13,919 bases of DNA, taken from NCBI GenBank assembly GCA_046343415.1, contig JBKDNL010000174.1, positions 1-13,919 on the forward strand, given 5' to 3'. Under the pieces are notes generated by a model. It saw only the letters and a program-made list of their open reading frames with translations. It was not told where the DNA came from and did no database searches. The stretch is from JALHMQ01 sp020248785 (GTDB lineage Bacteria > Pseudomonadota > Gammaproteobacteria > Burkholderiales > Burkholderiaceae_F). Every line of letters begins with the position of its first letter. Position 1 is the first letter of the stretch. The translations under genes and the position numbers were made by a program. This document shows, piece after piece, positions 1 to 7,021 of the stretch.

Positions 1-1
1 C

Positions 2-307
2 GGCCGCAAGCAGGTCAACGTGGTGCGCGCCATGCTGGACTCCTGGTGCGGCTGCGTGATGCGCTCAAAGGTCACGCCCATGAAGGAGGTCGCCGCCCTG
101 GTGCGTCGCCACCTGGACGGCATCGTGGCCTGGACCACCTCGCGCCAAACCAACGGCTTTCTCGAAGCCATCAACGGCCTGTTCCAGGCCGCCAAACGCC
201 GCGCACGCGGCTTCACGCGCCTGTCCACCATCCGCACCGTGATCTTCCTGATCGCCGGCAAACTCGACTTCACAGCGATCAACCCGCATACCTCTCAACC
301 CACTTGA
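2..307 (+). CDS. ISL3-family transposase, C-terminal fragment
   Basis: This is the last 101 residues of a transposase whose 5' end lies before the window. The frame is open from base 2. Recognition rests on the ISL3 DDE-domain C-terminal pattern: W-TTSRQTNGFLEAINGLFQ, then AAKRRARGF and a closing hydrophobic stretch (TVIFLIAGKLDF). The glutamate in NGFLEAIN matches the position of the last DDE acidic residue in this family. The protein would cut and join DNA at the IS ends. The stop at 305-307 lies inside the terminal repeat, as is common in compact insertion sequences. No frameshift is visible in this part, so the copy could be intact. Confidence 0.85.
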   Translation, partial: GRKQVNVVRAMLDSWCGCVMRSKVTPMKEVAALVRRHLDGIVAWTTSRQTNGFLEAINGLFQAAKRRARGFTRLSTIRTVIFLIAGKLDFTAINPHTSQPT

Positions 308-453
308 AATTCAACAGAGCCCGTAAGATCGGCCAGCGCCGCGTCGCACGTCTTGCGCAACTCAGCCTTCTGCTCGGCCGGCGTGCTGGCATGGGTCGGC
401 GCCGCCACCGCGAGCATGGCTGCCGCGATCACTGCCCATCGTGATGTATGCAT
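295..453 (-). pseudogene. Small secreted protein gene truncated by the IS insertion
   Basis: An ATG at 451-453 starts a 52-codon frame preceded by AAGGAGGT 5 bases upstream, the best ribosome binding site in the window. Residues 1-22 form a clear signal peptide (MHTSRWAVIAAAMLAVAAPTHA) with an AxA-like THA cleavage site. The mature part begins STPAEQKAELRKTCDAALADL, charged and probably helical with one cysteine. The last nine residues (TGSVEFQVG) and the stop are mostly or wholly read from the IS end, because the IS boundary falls near 322; only about 43-44 native codons remain. The rest of the gene would lie beyond the other IS end. It follows the 538-8385 operon after 84 bp on the same strand and may have been its last cistron. 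I do not recognise the family; small periplasmic proteins with a charged TPAEQKAEL-like start are common in Burkholderiales. Confidence 0.7.
299..322. repeat. ISL3-type right terminal inverted repeat
   Basis: The 24 bp between the transposase stop and the interrupted gene read outward on the minus strand as GGGCTCTGTTGAATTTCAAG followed by TGGG. A GG-CTCTGTTGA-type end right after the transposase is what is expected for an ISL3 terminus. The outer boundary may be 321 or 322. The matching left repeat is outside the window, so the assignment rests on position and appearance only. Confidence 0.65.
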
Positions 454-458
454 GATCT

Positions 459-466
459 ACCTCCTT
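459..466 (-). promoter_or_regulatory. Strong Shine-Dalgarno site of the truncated secreted-protein gene
   Basis: On the minus strand the bases read AAGGAGGT, complementary to the 16S rRNA tail over all eight positions, and end five bases before the ATG at 453. It fixes the start of the short interrupted gene and suggests high translation before the IS inserted. Confidence 0.75.
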
Positions 467-524
467 GGTTGGCTTGCTGATCGACGTTGGAAAAAGCTGA
501 CGACTCCACGCGGCAACCCCGAAC

Positions 525-536
525 CGCGAATTCGCG
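525..536. repeat. Perfect 12-bp palindrome after the serine hydrolase stop
   Basis: CGCGAATTCGCG lies two bases beyond the stop codon of the serine hydrolase gene, in the 84-bp gap before the truncated secreted-protein gene. It has no loop and no T-run, so it is not a typical intrinsic terminator. It could be a protein-binding site or chance in GC-rich DNA. No function can be assigned. Confidence 0.35.
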
Positions 537-537
537 A

Positions 538-1815
538 TCAGCGCGCCTGCGCCTGATCGATCATCTGGTGCAGGCGTCCGGCAAGCGCCTGATGTTCGGC
601 GGCCGAATTCTTCCGCAGCACGTTCGAGATCAGTGTGACCATGTAATACAGCTTGCGATCGCCGGCCGGGTATTCGACGATGGCGATCGAGTTCATGTAG
701 TTTTTCACGTTGCCCATGTACTGCCCGCAGGCGAAGCCGGGCTCCTTCGTGCATTCATAGAGCGACCCGGACTTGAAGTACACCGCCGCGTCCGCCAGCG
801 CGGGCGCCGATGCGTACCGAATGCGCCGTTCAGTCACGTACATCAGCCGCTTGATCTCGCGGCTGGACCAGGTATCGACCAGCGCACCTTGCTCCATCTT
901 CAGCAGGTAGCGCATCAACTCGCGAGCCGTGCCATAGCTGTCGCCACCGCCGGGCACGATCTTCTTGCCGGTCGCGGTAAAGAAGCTCCCCTGCCGCAGC
1001 TGTGCGAGGTCCAGGCCGTTGCGCGTGATCGGCTCGAAGAAGGTCTTCTCGTACAGCGCGGTCAGCTCGCTCTTGGGCGTCTGCGCGAAGAAACGCTGGA
1101 TCTCGCGCTCGGGAACGGGGTAAGCGGTGCCGTACTGGCGCAGCAGCATTGCCTCGCGCATCACCATGCCCGCGGCGGAGTTCGAGCTGGGCGACATCAT
1201 CCAGTCGATGAACTCCCACAGCGAGGCACGGTCGCCCACCTGGATCGCGCGCCGCACCAGCGACCGGGTCTCGACGTTGAACATGCGTACCGTGTGATGG
1301 TCGTACTGCGAGAAGCCATCGGCCGTGACCGTCGTTGTCTTCAGCACGCGCTGACGCGCCTGCAGATCGTTGGGATAGGCGTCGGCAAGAGCCTGGAATA
1401 GCGCAAGCGCGACCACGACCTTGCCGACGCTGCCGACGTTTTGCCGGTGGCCGCCATTGTGCTCGGCATAGCGCGGCTTGGCCGGGTCGGTGAGGTCGAG
1501 GACCGCCACGCCGTAGCCGTCGAGATTGCCCGCCAGGATGCCGGCGAGCCGCCGGTTCAAGACGGGGGCGACCGGCGGCAGGTCCATAGTGGCCCCGGCC
1601 AGTCGCAGATCGACCGCCGCCAAGGGCAGCAGGGCGCCGCGCGGCTGCTTCACGTCAGCGATCTTGCCGTCATTGGCCAGGCGCAGCCCCTCCAGCCGGC
1701 GAATGCCGGTTTCGGCGAACCCATCGAGCGGATACGCGCTCGCGGCGCAGGGCAGCAGCGCACACGCCAGTGCCACGCAGCTTGCGACGGTGCTTCGAGC
1801 AAGACCAAGCATCAT
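538..1815 (-). CDS. Secreted serine hydrolase, class A beta-lactamase fold
   Basis: A 425-residue exported protein of the beta-lactamase/transpeptidase-like superfamily. Residues 1-27 are a signal peptide ending in ASA before YPLDGF. The three active-site motifs are visible in order: S129-V-G-K132 (nucleophile and general base lysine), S210-S-N212 (SxN motif) and K348-S-G350 (KTG-box equivalent). An insertion of roughly 80 residues separates the second and third motifs, so the protein is longer than ordinary class A enzymes. C355 and C363 may form a disulfide in the periplasm. No clear ExxLN motif was found, so true beta-lactamase activity is doubtful; hydrolysis of a peptide, ester or amide bond in the envelope is more likely. 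The start at 1815 is supported by a 4-bp ATGA overlap with the upstream dikinase-like gene, which implies translational coupling. A second ATG follows directly. The frame is open upstream to 1941, but that part lies wholly inside the upstream gene and lacks signal-peptide character. Confidence 0.85.
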   Translation of the reverse strand: MMLGLARSTVASCVALACALLPCAASAYPLDGFAETGIRRLEGLRLANDGKIADVKQPRGALLPLAAVDLRLAGATMDLPPVAPVLNRRLAGILAGNLDGYGVAVLDLTDPAKPRYAEHNGGHRQNVGSVGKVVVALALFQALADAYPNDLQARQRVLKTTTVTADGFSQYDHHTVRMFNVETRSLVRRAIQVGDRASLWEFIDWMMSPSSNSAAGMVMREAMLLRQYGTAYPVPEREIQRFFAQTPKSELTALYEKTFFEPITRNGLDLAQLRQGSFFTATGKKIVPGGGDSYGTARELMRYLLKMEQGALVDTWSSREIKRLMYVTERRIRYASAPALADAAVYFKSGSLYECTKEPGFACGQYMGNVKNYMNSIAIVEYPAGDRKLYYMVTLISNVLRKNSAAEHQALAGRLHQMIDQAQAR

Positions 1816-4790
1816 TTCACTGCCTGCCGCAGGTTCACCATGCGATCCAGGTTCTTTTCTAGAGCCGCGTCCATCTTGGCGAGATGCGCGCTGGCCTGCG
1901 CCTTGCGGCTCTCGTTGAATGGCCGGATTTGCAGCAGCCACATGCGTCCGTCGACGAAGGCGAACTCCACATCCGCCGCCGCGGGCTGGCCCCGGTCGTC
2001 GAACTGCTGGAAGCGCTGCGTGATCTCATGCGAAAACCCGATCAGTTGCCGAGCGTCCTCGGGCTTGAGCAAGGTCTCCGCACCGGAGGTCGGGAGCTTG
2101 GCGACACCGCCGCTGGCCTGCGGCACCATGCGCCGCGGCGCCGTTGCCGCCGCCATCAGCCGGATCTGGCCGGTGCGCTTGTCGACGCGGACCGATTCGG
2201 CCGCCTGGCCCTCGACCGCGCCGCCCACACCTTCGTTGACGGCGACCGAGAGGACGTTACGATCTCCGCTATCGACGTCCTGGGTGATCATCACGCCCGA
2301 GATGTCGGAGGCCACGGTGCGCAGGAGCAGCACGGCCGGGTAGATGTGCTCCGGCCCTTTCATGTGCTGCTGTCGCCACGCCCATGCGCGCGGCGTGTAC
2401 GGCGAAGCCCAGACCTCGAGGATGCCCTTGACGATCTTCTCGAAGCCGACGACGTTGAACAGCGTCAAATTGAGCCCAGCGCCGGTGAAGCCCGGCAGAT
2501 CCTCGACGTTGGTATCCGACCTGATGAACACGCCGCCACGGAAGTCCGGTCCGAACTCCCTGACCATCGCGGCGCGCAACTGCTCACGGAACTGCGGTCC
2601 GGGATCGGTGCCGATGATCGTCGCGTAGATCTCGGCGCGCAGCTGCTCGGCAGCTTGCGCCGCCTCGCGCGAGCCGGCAGGCATGGCCTCGATCTTGCGA
2701 AAGTTCTCGACCATCCACTGGTAGACGGTCTTGCCACTGTTACGGTAGGGCCGGTCGAGCACGGTGGCGCGATACAGCCCGAACGGCAGACCCACGCCCG
2801 GGGCCACGCGATCCGGGAAATGCGACTTCAGCTCGCCCAGCTTGGCCGCCTTCGGTCCGACGATGCGGCCGGAATCCTGCGCGCGCAGCGCATCGAGGCT
2901 AACGAAGCCGCGTTGCGTGAGGTCGAGCTTCTTGAGGTCGGGTTCGAAGATGATGGCACTCGCCTGCCGTTGCGCCTTGCCGAGCACAGAATCCCACTGC
3001 GGCCCGTCGTCGGCGATCTCGACGAGACCACCGGCGCTCACGGCGAGCACGGCTGCACGTCCGTCGACCTTTGCAAGCTCGGGCAGCAGCGCCTGATCGA
3101 CCGCCACGTTGGGGATGCCGAGATTGCGCGCCAGAAGCTGCACGTGCGACAGCGGGTTGCCCGCGCCCGCCGTCAGGATGCCCGCGATCGGAGGCAGGTC
3201 CGCCACGGTCTCCGGCAGCAAGTAAATCCCGTCGGCCCGGAAGCGGTCCATGCGCCGCATGTCCGGCTGAGTCTGCAGCACACCGCGGGCAATGCCCGGA
3301 TTCAGGACGTTGAGCCCGAGGCTGACCTCTCGGCCAAACAGCGTGCTGCGCACGCCCGCCAGACGGTTGGCGTCGCGGTTCAGCACGTCGAGCACCTGCG
3401 AATAGAACAGCAGCGGACTGCCACGCAGCTGATCCTGGATGAACAGTGCCGCCATCGGCTCGATCTCGGCCAGCTTGTCCATTGGCTCACCGAAGTGAAA
3501 GCGCAACTGCTGCGTGCTCCATCCCGGCACGAGCCCGAGGTAGCGCAACTCCTTCACATAGCCGCGCAGTTGCACTTCCGGCACGTTGAGCGCATCGAAT
3601 GACGGCTGCAACGCCGCATGCTCACGCGCATTGATGAGGCCCGTGCCGAAGGCCGCATCGACCGCCGCACGCAGCAGGATGACGTTGCCGCCGCGCGGCG
3701 CGGTATCGACCGCGGGACGGATCGACGCGGCCAGCCGCAGGTTCTCTTCTTCGACGGCCAGAGACAGGTCGAGCGCGCGCAACCGATCCGCAGCCGACTT
3801 GATGGACGGCAGGCCGCGCCGCAGCGATGCAAGCAGCGTCGCGGTCAACCGGTACTGGCTCACCACTTCGGCGTCGCGCAGGTAGGCGGCGGCCGCCTCG
3901 CTGAGTGTCCGTTGCAGCGCGGCTTCGCGGCCAAACGTCCCGGCCGCCGTCTGCAGTGTCTGCGCAAACGGCCTGGGCTGGTAGACCCGGTCGATCTCCG
4001 CCGCCAGCTCGGTGGCGCTGCGCTTCAGTTCAGCGGACTTCGCCTTCGCGGCGTAGTCGCGCACGCGCGCCGCGTCCGAAGCGTCCGGTGTACCGTGGAT
4101 CTTCGCGCGCAAGGGGCCGAAGGCGGGATCACGGGCGGACAGCGCGGCGGCCATCTGCCGAATCTTCTGCGCCGAGGCCGTGTCCTGTCCGTGCGGGAGC
4201 ATGCGCACGCCGGTGCGCAGCGCCACGAAGCGGTAGCCGGTCCACTCGGGACGCAGCACCATCTCCAGCAGCAGCTTGCGGGCACCTTCGCGCTCGTCTT
4301 CCTCCTGCAGGGCGCCGCGGTAGAACAGCGCCCGCCGCAGCACCCAGCCATCATCGACCGCGATCAGGAACTTCTCGACCAGCAGTTGCCCGAACGCATC
4401 GCCGAAGTCGGGCGCCGCCACGGCCTTGGGGGCATCGATGCCGGCCAGCAGCGTGGCTAAGCGGTAGCCCTCGGCCCGCAGCTTGCGCGTGCGCTCGCTC
4501 CACTCGCCATGCTGCACGCCGCCGCCACGCTTGGCGCAGGCGTACTCGGCCGGAGGCAGCACGCTGCCGTCCTTGCAGAACCACTTCACCCCCGCGAACG
4601 GACCACGCGGGTTGTCCTTCATCTCGGAGATCCACGCGCGGTACTGCGCCGCCCCATCTGCCAGCCCCTGAGCCGCTCGTCCAGCCACCCGTTCAGCCGC
4701 CTGCGCCGACGGCCAGGCCATGCCCGCTGTCAAGGCCATTGCGATGCGCATTGCCCATACCATTCGACTCATGGTCTCCCGACTCCCCAC
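1812..4790 (-). CDS. Exported dikinase-like protein: phosphohistidine domain plus C-terminal ATP-grasp (PEP/pyruvate-binding) domain
   Basis: A 992-residue protein related to PEP synthase, pyruvate phosphate dikinase and glucan water dikinase. Residues 7-31 look like a signal peptide (MRIAMALTAGMAWPSAQA before AERV). Residues 32 to about 480 are a mostly helical region I do not recognise. A phosphohistidine swivelling domain follows at about 520-595, with the catalytic histidine probably H549 in NPLSHVQLLARNLGIP. The C-terminal ATP-grasp domain spans about 625-960: GPKAAKLGEL (645-654), VFIRSDTNVEDLPGFTGAG (754-772, R757) and VEFAFVDGRMWLLQIRPF (941-958), all matching PPDK_N landmarks. There is no C-terminal PEP-binding barrel. 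This histidine-then-ATP-grasp order is that of glucan water dikinases, and the reverse of PEP synthase. The only two cysteines, C72 and C85, could form a disulfide after export. The substrate is unknown. The start used is GTG at 4790, with GGAG 8 bases upstream; ATG at 4772 is an equally good alternative. It lies 17 bp after the symporter gene and overlaps the serine hydrolase start by 4 bp. Confidence 0.85.
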   Translation of the reverse strand: MGSRETMSRMVWAMRIAMALTAGMAWPSAQAAERVAGRAAQGLADGAAQYRAWISEMKDNPRGPFAGVKWFCKDGSVLPPAEYACAKRGGGVQHGEWSERTRKLRAEGYRLATLLAGIDAPKAVAAPDFGDAFGQLLVEKFLIAVDDGWVLRRALFYRGALQEEDEREGARKLLLEMVLRPEWTGYRFVALRTGVRMLPHGQDTASAQKIRQMAAALSARDPAFGPLRAKIHGTPDASDAARVRDYAAKAKSAELKRSATELAAEIDRVYQPRPFAQTLQTAAGTFGREAALQRTLSEAAAAYLRDAEVVSQYRLTATLLASLRRGLPSIKSAADRLRALDLSLAVEEENLRLAASIRPAVDTAPRGGNVILLRAAVDAAFGTGLINAREHAALQPSFDALNVPEVQLRGYVKELRYLGLVPGWSTQQLRFHFGEPMDKLAEIEPMAALFIQDQLRGSPLLFYSQVLDVLNRDANRLAGVRSTLFGREVSLGLNVLNPGIARGVLQTQPDMRRMDRFRADGIYLLPETVADLPPIAGILTAGAGNPLSHVQLLARNLGIPNVAVDQALLPELAKVDGRAAVLAVSAGGLVEIADDGPQWDSVLGKAQRQASAIIFEPDLKKLDLTQRGFVSLDALRAQDSGRIVGPKAAKLGELKSHFPDRVAPGVGLPFGLYRATVLDRPYRNSGKTVYQWMVENFRKIEAMPAGSREAAQAAEQLRAEIYATIIGTDPGPQFREQLRAAMVREFGPDFRGGVFIRSDTNVEDLPGFTGAGLNLTLFNVVGFEKIVKGILEVWASPYTPRAWAWRQQHMKGPEHIYPAVLLLRTVASDISGVMITQDVDSGDRNVLSVAVNEGVGGAVEGQAAESVRVDKRTGQIRLMAAATAPRRMVPQASGGVAKLPTSGAETLLKPEDARQLIGFSHEITQRFQQFDDRGQPAAADVEFAFVDGRMWLLQIRPFNESRKAQASAHLAKMDAALEKNLDRMVNLRQAVK

Positions 4791-4807
4791 TCGTTTGTCT
4801 CCATTGA

Positions 4808-7021
4808 TCAGCGCCCCGTCAGCAGAACGTCATGCAGGATCGACCAGCGGCGCCGCCTGTCCTCAGCACCGCGTCCAAGCACCCAGTACTCGTGCGCCCG
4901 CTGCAGGCTTCCACTTGCCCTCTCGATCACCAGCCAGTCGTCCACGAAGGCCGCCAGATCGGCCGAATGCGCTCGGCTCGTCGCAACCCCGGTCGGCACC
5001 CTGAACAGCACGGGCTGCGGCACGACGATCGAGTACTGCGGATGCAGCAGCGACCAGGCGGACCCCACTTCGGCCCGCACCAACAGCGCGTCGATCTCGG
5101 GCCGCCGGCCCTCGAAGAACTCGCGCGGCGTCGACACGCTGACGAAGGTCGCCTGCATCGGGCCCAGGTAGTGCTGGATGCGGTCTTGCATGAAGTCGAG
5201 CGCGACCGGAATGCCGATCGTCAGGCCACGCTGGGCGCGGACCTCGTCGATCGACGCAAAGCCATGCCGCCGCTCGTCCAGCACCGCAAAGCCGTACACG
5301 CCCTCGGTATGCGGCAAGGAAAAGCGCAGATCCCGCAGCCAGTAGACCGCGTAGGGGACCGAAAACATCACATCGATCGCGCCGCTGGCCAGCAGCGACG
5401 GCATCGACGCCCAATCCGTGGGCACCAGTTCCAACCGCTGCGCGCCGACGTCACGCGCCAGCCGCCCGCCCATCTCGACATCGAAACCGACCAGCTCGCC
5501 GCGTGCGTTGAAGAACGTGTAGGGCAAGAGGTCCGGGATGAACCCGACACGCAGGCTGCCGCGTGAGCGAATCCGCTCCAGACCGCCGGTCTCGGCAATC
5601 CCTGCCACGGCCGGCGGGGGCGCGGCATGCACGACGGTCGGCACCACCTGCCGCGGCAGGTGCATGCCCTTGACGAGATCGTCCTTGCGATAGGTGCCGT
5701 CAACGACCGTGGCCAACACAAGCCGCGCACCGGCCACCGTCGCGATCACCGCCACGACGATCACGGCCGCAGCGCGCAGCAGACGCGCCCTCTCAAACAC
5801 CAGCGCACCGGCCATGGCGCCCCCACCGAGCAGCGCGAAGACCAAGAGGTTCATCGCGGCCACCAGCGAGTCGAACTTCCCGGTGATGATCGTCGTTGGG
5901 ATGTAGAGCTGGAACAGGTCGTGCGGGACCGCGACCAGATCCATCAGGAACGGCAGCGCCACCTGCGCCTTGGCGAAGTAGCTGAACAAGCCCGCAGCCA
6001 GCAGCCCCGGGTACTCCATGGCCGGCAGCGGCGCACCGGTCAGCCAGGCGGCAAACGGCACGAACAACAGGGTCAGCAGCCGTCCCGCGTTGGGGAAGTT
6101 GAAGAGAATTGGGACCACCACCTCGGCGGCGGCGGCGCCGTCCGCCGTCAACATTCGGTGCCGTTGCAACAGTTCCTTGGCGCGCTCGACCAGCATGGGC
6201 AGCACGATGAACACGCTGTTGGCTATAAAGGCGGTCAGCAGGGCATCGCGCGCCACGCCGACGACCTCGCGGTAGCCGATCGGCGTCACGGCCGTCACGC
6301 ACACTGGCAGGATGACGAAGGCCAGCAGCGCGGCGGCGATGCCGAACGTCAGCAGGTACACCTCGAGCCGAACCAGCAGCTCGGGATCCATCGTTCCGGC
6401 CGCGACGCCGGCAATGGCAAATACACCGAAGGGCGTGAGTCCAATGACAAACGACATCACGCGGGCGATCGCCGCGTCGAACACGCGCAGCAGGCGTAGA
6501 GCGGACTCCTTGTCCTGCACGCCAATCAGGGCGATGCCCACCGCGGCGCTGAACAGCACGACGGCGGGGACAACCGTGTTGGCAAGCGCATGGAACGGGT
6601 TCGCGGTGAAGAACAGATCCGTGAACGCGAACGGCTGGCGCGGCTCGGTCAGCGCGTGCGTGAAGAAGGTCGCGTCCACGAAGCGCGGAAAAGCCAACGG
6701 CATCAGGGCCACGACGGCAAGCGCCAGTGCGCAGAACACAAGCAGCAGCGCCCCCATGCGGGAGGCCAGCCGCCTGGCCTGCGCAACGCTCAATTGCCCA
6801 AGCCCGAGGATCAGGGCGAGCACGAGGTAGGGCATCACCGTCATCTGCATCAGACGGATGAAGATGTCCGCGGCGGGCTGCAGGAGTGCTGCGTCCTCAC
6901 CGAAAAAGAGCCCCGTCAGGACGCCGAGCGCAAGCCCGATCAGGATGCGCGCGGACAGGCCGAGCCGCTGCCAGCGCGCCAGCAGGCCGCGGCGCACGGA
7001 GGGCGCTGTCGCCCCGCTCAT
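4808..7021 (-). CDS. Dicarboxylate/cation symporter-family (SDF) membrane protein fused to a periplasmic solute-binding domain
   Basis: A 737-residue two-part protein. Residues about 20-410 are a sodium:dicarboxylate symporter (GltP/DctA-like) fold with many hydrophobic helices, including LSARILIGLALGVLTGLFFG near the start and FIRLMQMTVMPYLVLALILG (54-73). The usual serine-rich hairpin-1 motif is replaced by TAFIANSVFIVLP (263-275) and the NMDGT motif by NFPNAGR (308-314), so the substrate probably differs from dicarboxylates. One more helix (about 415-438) leads outward to a type 3 solute-binding domain (about 480-715): LERIRSRGSLRVGFIPDLLP (481-500), YTFFNARGELVGFDVEMGGR (501-520) and LLASGAIDVMFS (543-554) are typical landmarks. 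The binding domain is thus tethered to the carrier. The ATG at 7021 overlaps the stop of the upstream carrier gene in an ATGA junction. An in-frame extension to 7324 would run antiphase through that gene and was not used. The protein probably imports or senses a small organic solute. Confidence 0.85.
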   Translation of the reverse strand: MSGATAPSVRRGLLARWQRLGLSARILIGLALGVLTGLFFGEDAALLQPAADIFIRLMQMTVMPYLVLALILGLGQLSVAQARRLASRMGALLLVFCALALAVVALMPLAFPRFVDATFFTHALTEPRQPFAFTDLFFTANPFHALANTVVPAVVLFSAAVGIALIGVQDKESALRLLRVFDAAIARVMSFVIGLTPFGVFAIAGVAAGTMDPELLVRLEVYLLTFGIAAALLAFVILPVCVTAVTPIGYREVVGVARDALLTAFIANSVFIVLPMLVERAKELLQRHRMLTADGAAAAEVVVPILFNFPNAGRLLTLLFVPFAAWLTGAPLPAMEYPGLLAAGLFSYFAKAQVALPFLMDLVAVPHDLFQLYIPTTIITGKFDSLVAAMNLLVFALLGGGAMAGALVFERARLLRAAAVIVVAVIATVAGARLVLATVVDGTYRKDDLVKGMHLPRQVVPTVVHAAPPPAVAGIAETGGLERIRSRGSLRVGFIPDLLPYTFFNARGELVGFDVEMGGRLARDVGAQRLELVPTDWASMPSLLASGAIDVMFSVPYAVYWLRDLRFSLPHTEGVYGFAVLDERRHGFASIDEVRAQRGLTIGIPVALDFMQDRIQHYLGPMQATFVSVSTPREFFEGRRPEIDALLVRAEVGSAWSLLHPQYSIVVPQPVLFRVPTGVATSRAHSADLAAFVDDWLVIERASGSLQRAHEYWVLGRGAEDRRRRWSILHDVLLTGR

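Larger units (their letters stand above)
1..322 (+). mobile_element. Right end of an ISL3-family insertion sequence (partial)
   Basis: The window opens inside an insertion sequence. Seen: the C-terminal part of an ISL3-type DDE transposase runs to a stop at 307 and is followed at once by a terminal repeat (299-322) whose outward end reads GGGCTCTGTTGAATTTC on the minus strand, in the style of ISL3-family ends. Beyond 322 the sequence becomes the coding sequence of a small secreted protein that the element has interrupted. The left end is outside the window, so completeness and the expected 8-bp target duplication cannot be checked. A right-hand copy of the duplication would lie at about 322-330. 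Confidence 0.8.

Noticed and set aside
538..1815. Calling the serine hydrolase a beta-lactamase resistance gene
   Set aside because: The fold motifs fit, but the deacylating ExxLN motif is not evident and a large insertion is present, so only a general serine hydrolase call is supported.
1884..3602. Long plus-strand open frame opposite the dikinase-like gene
   Set aside because: Same antisense effect; its translation is low-complexity and charged, and the minus strand carries recognisable catalytic motifs.
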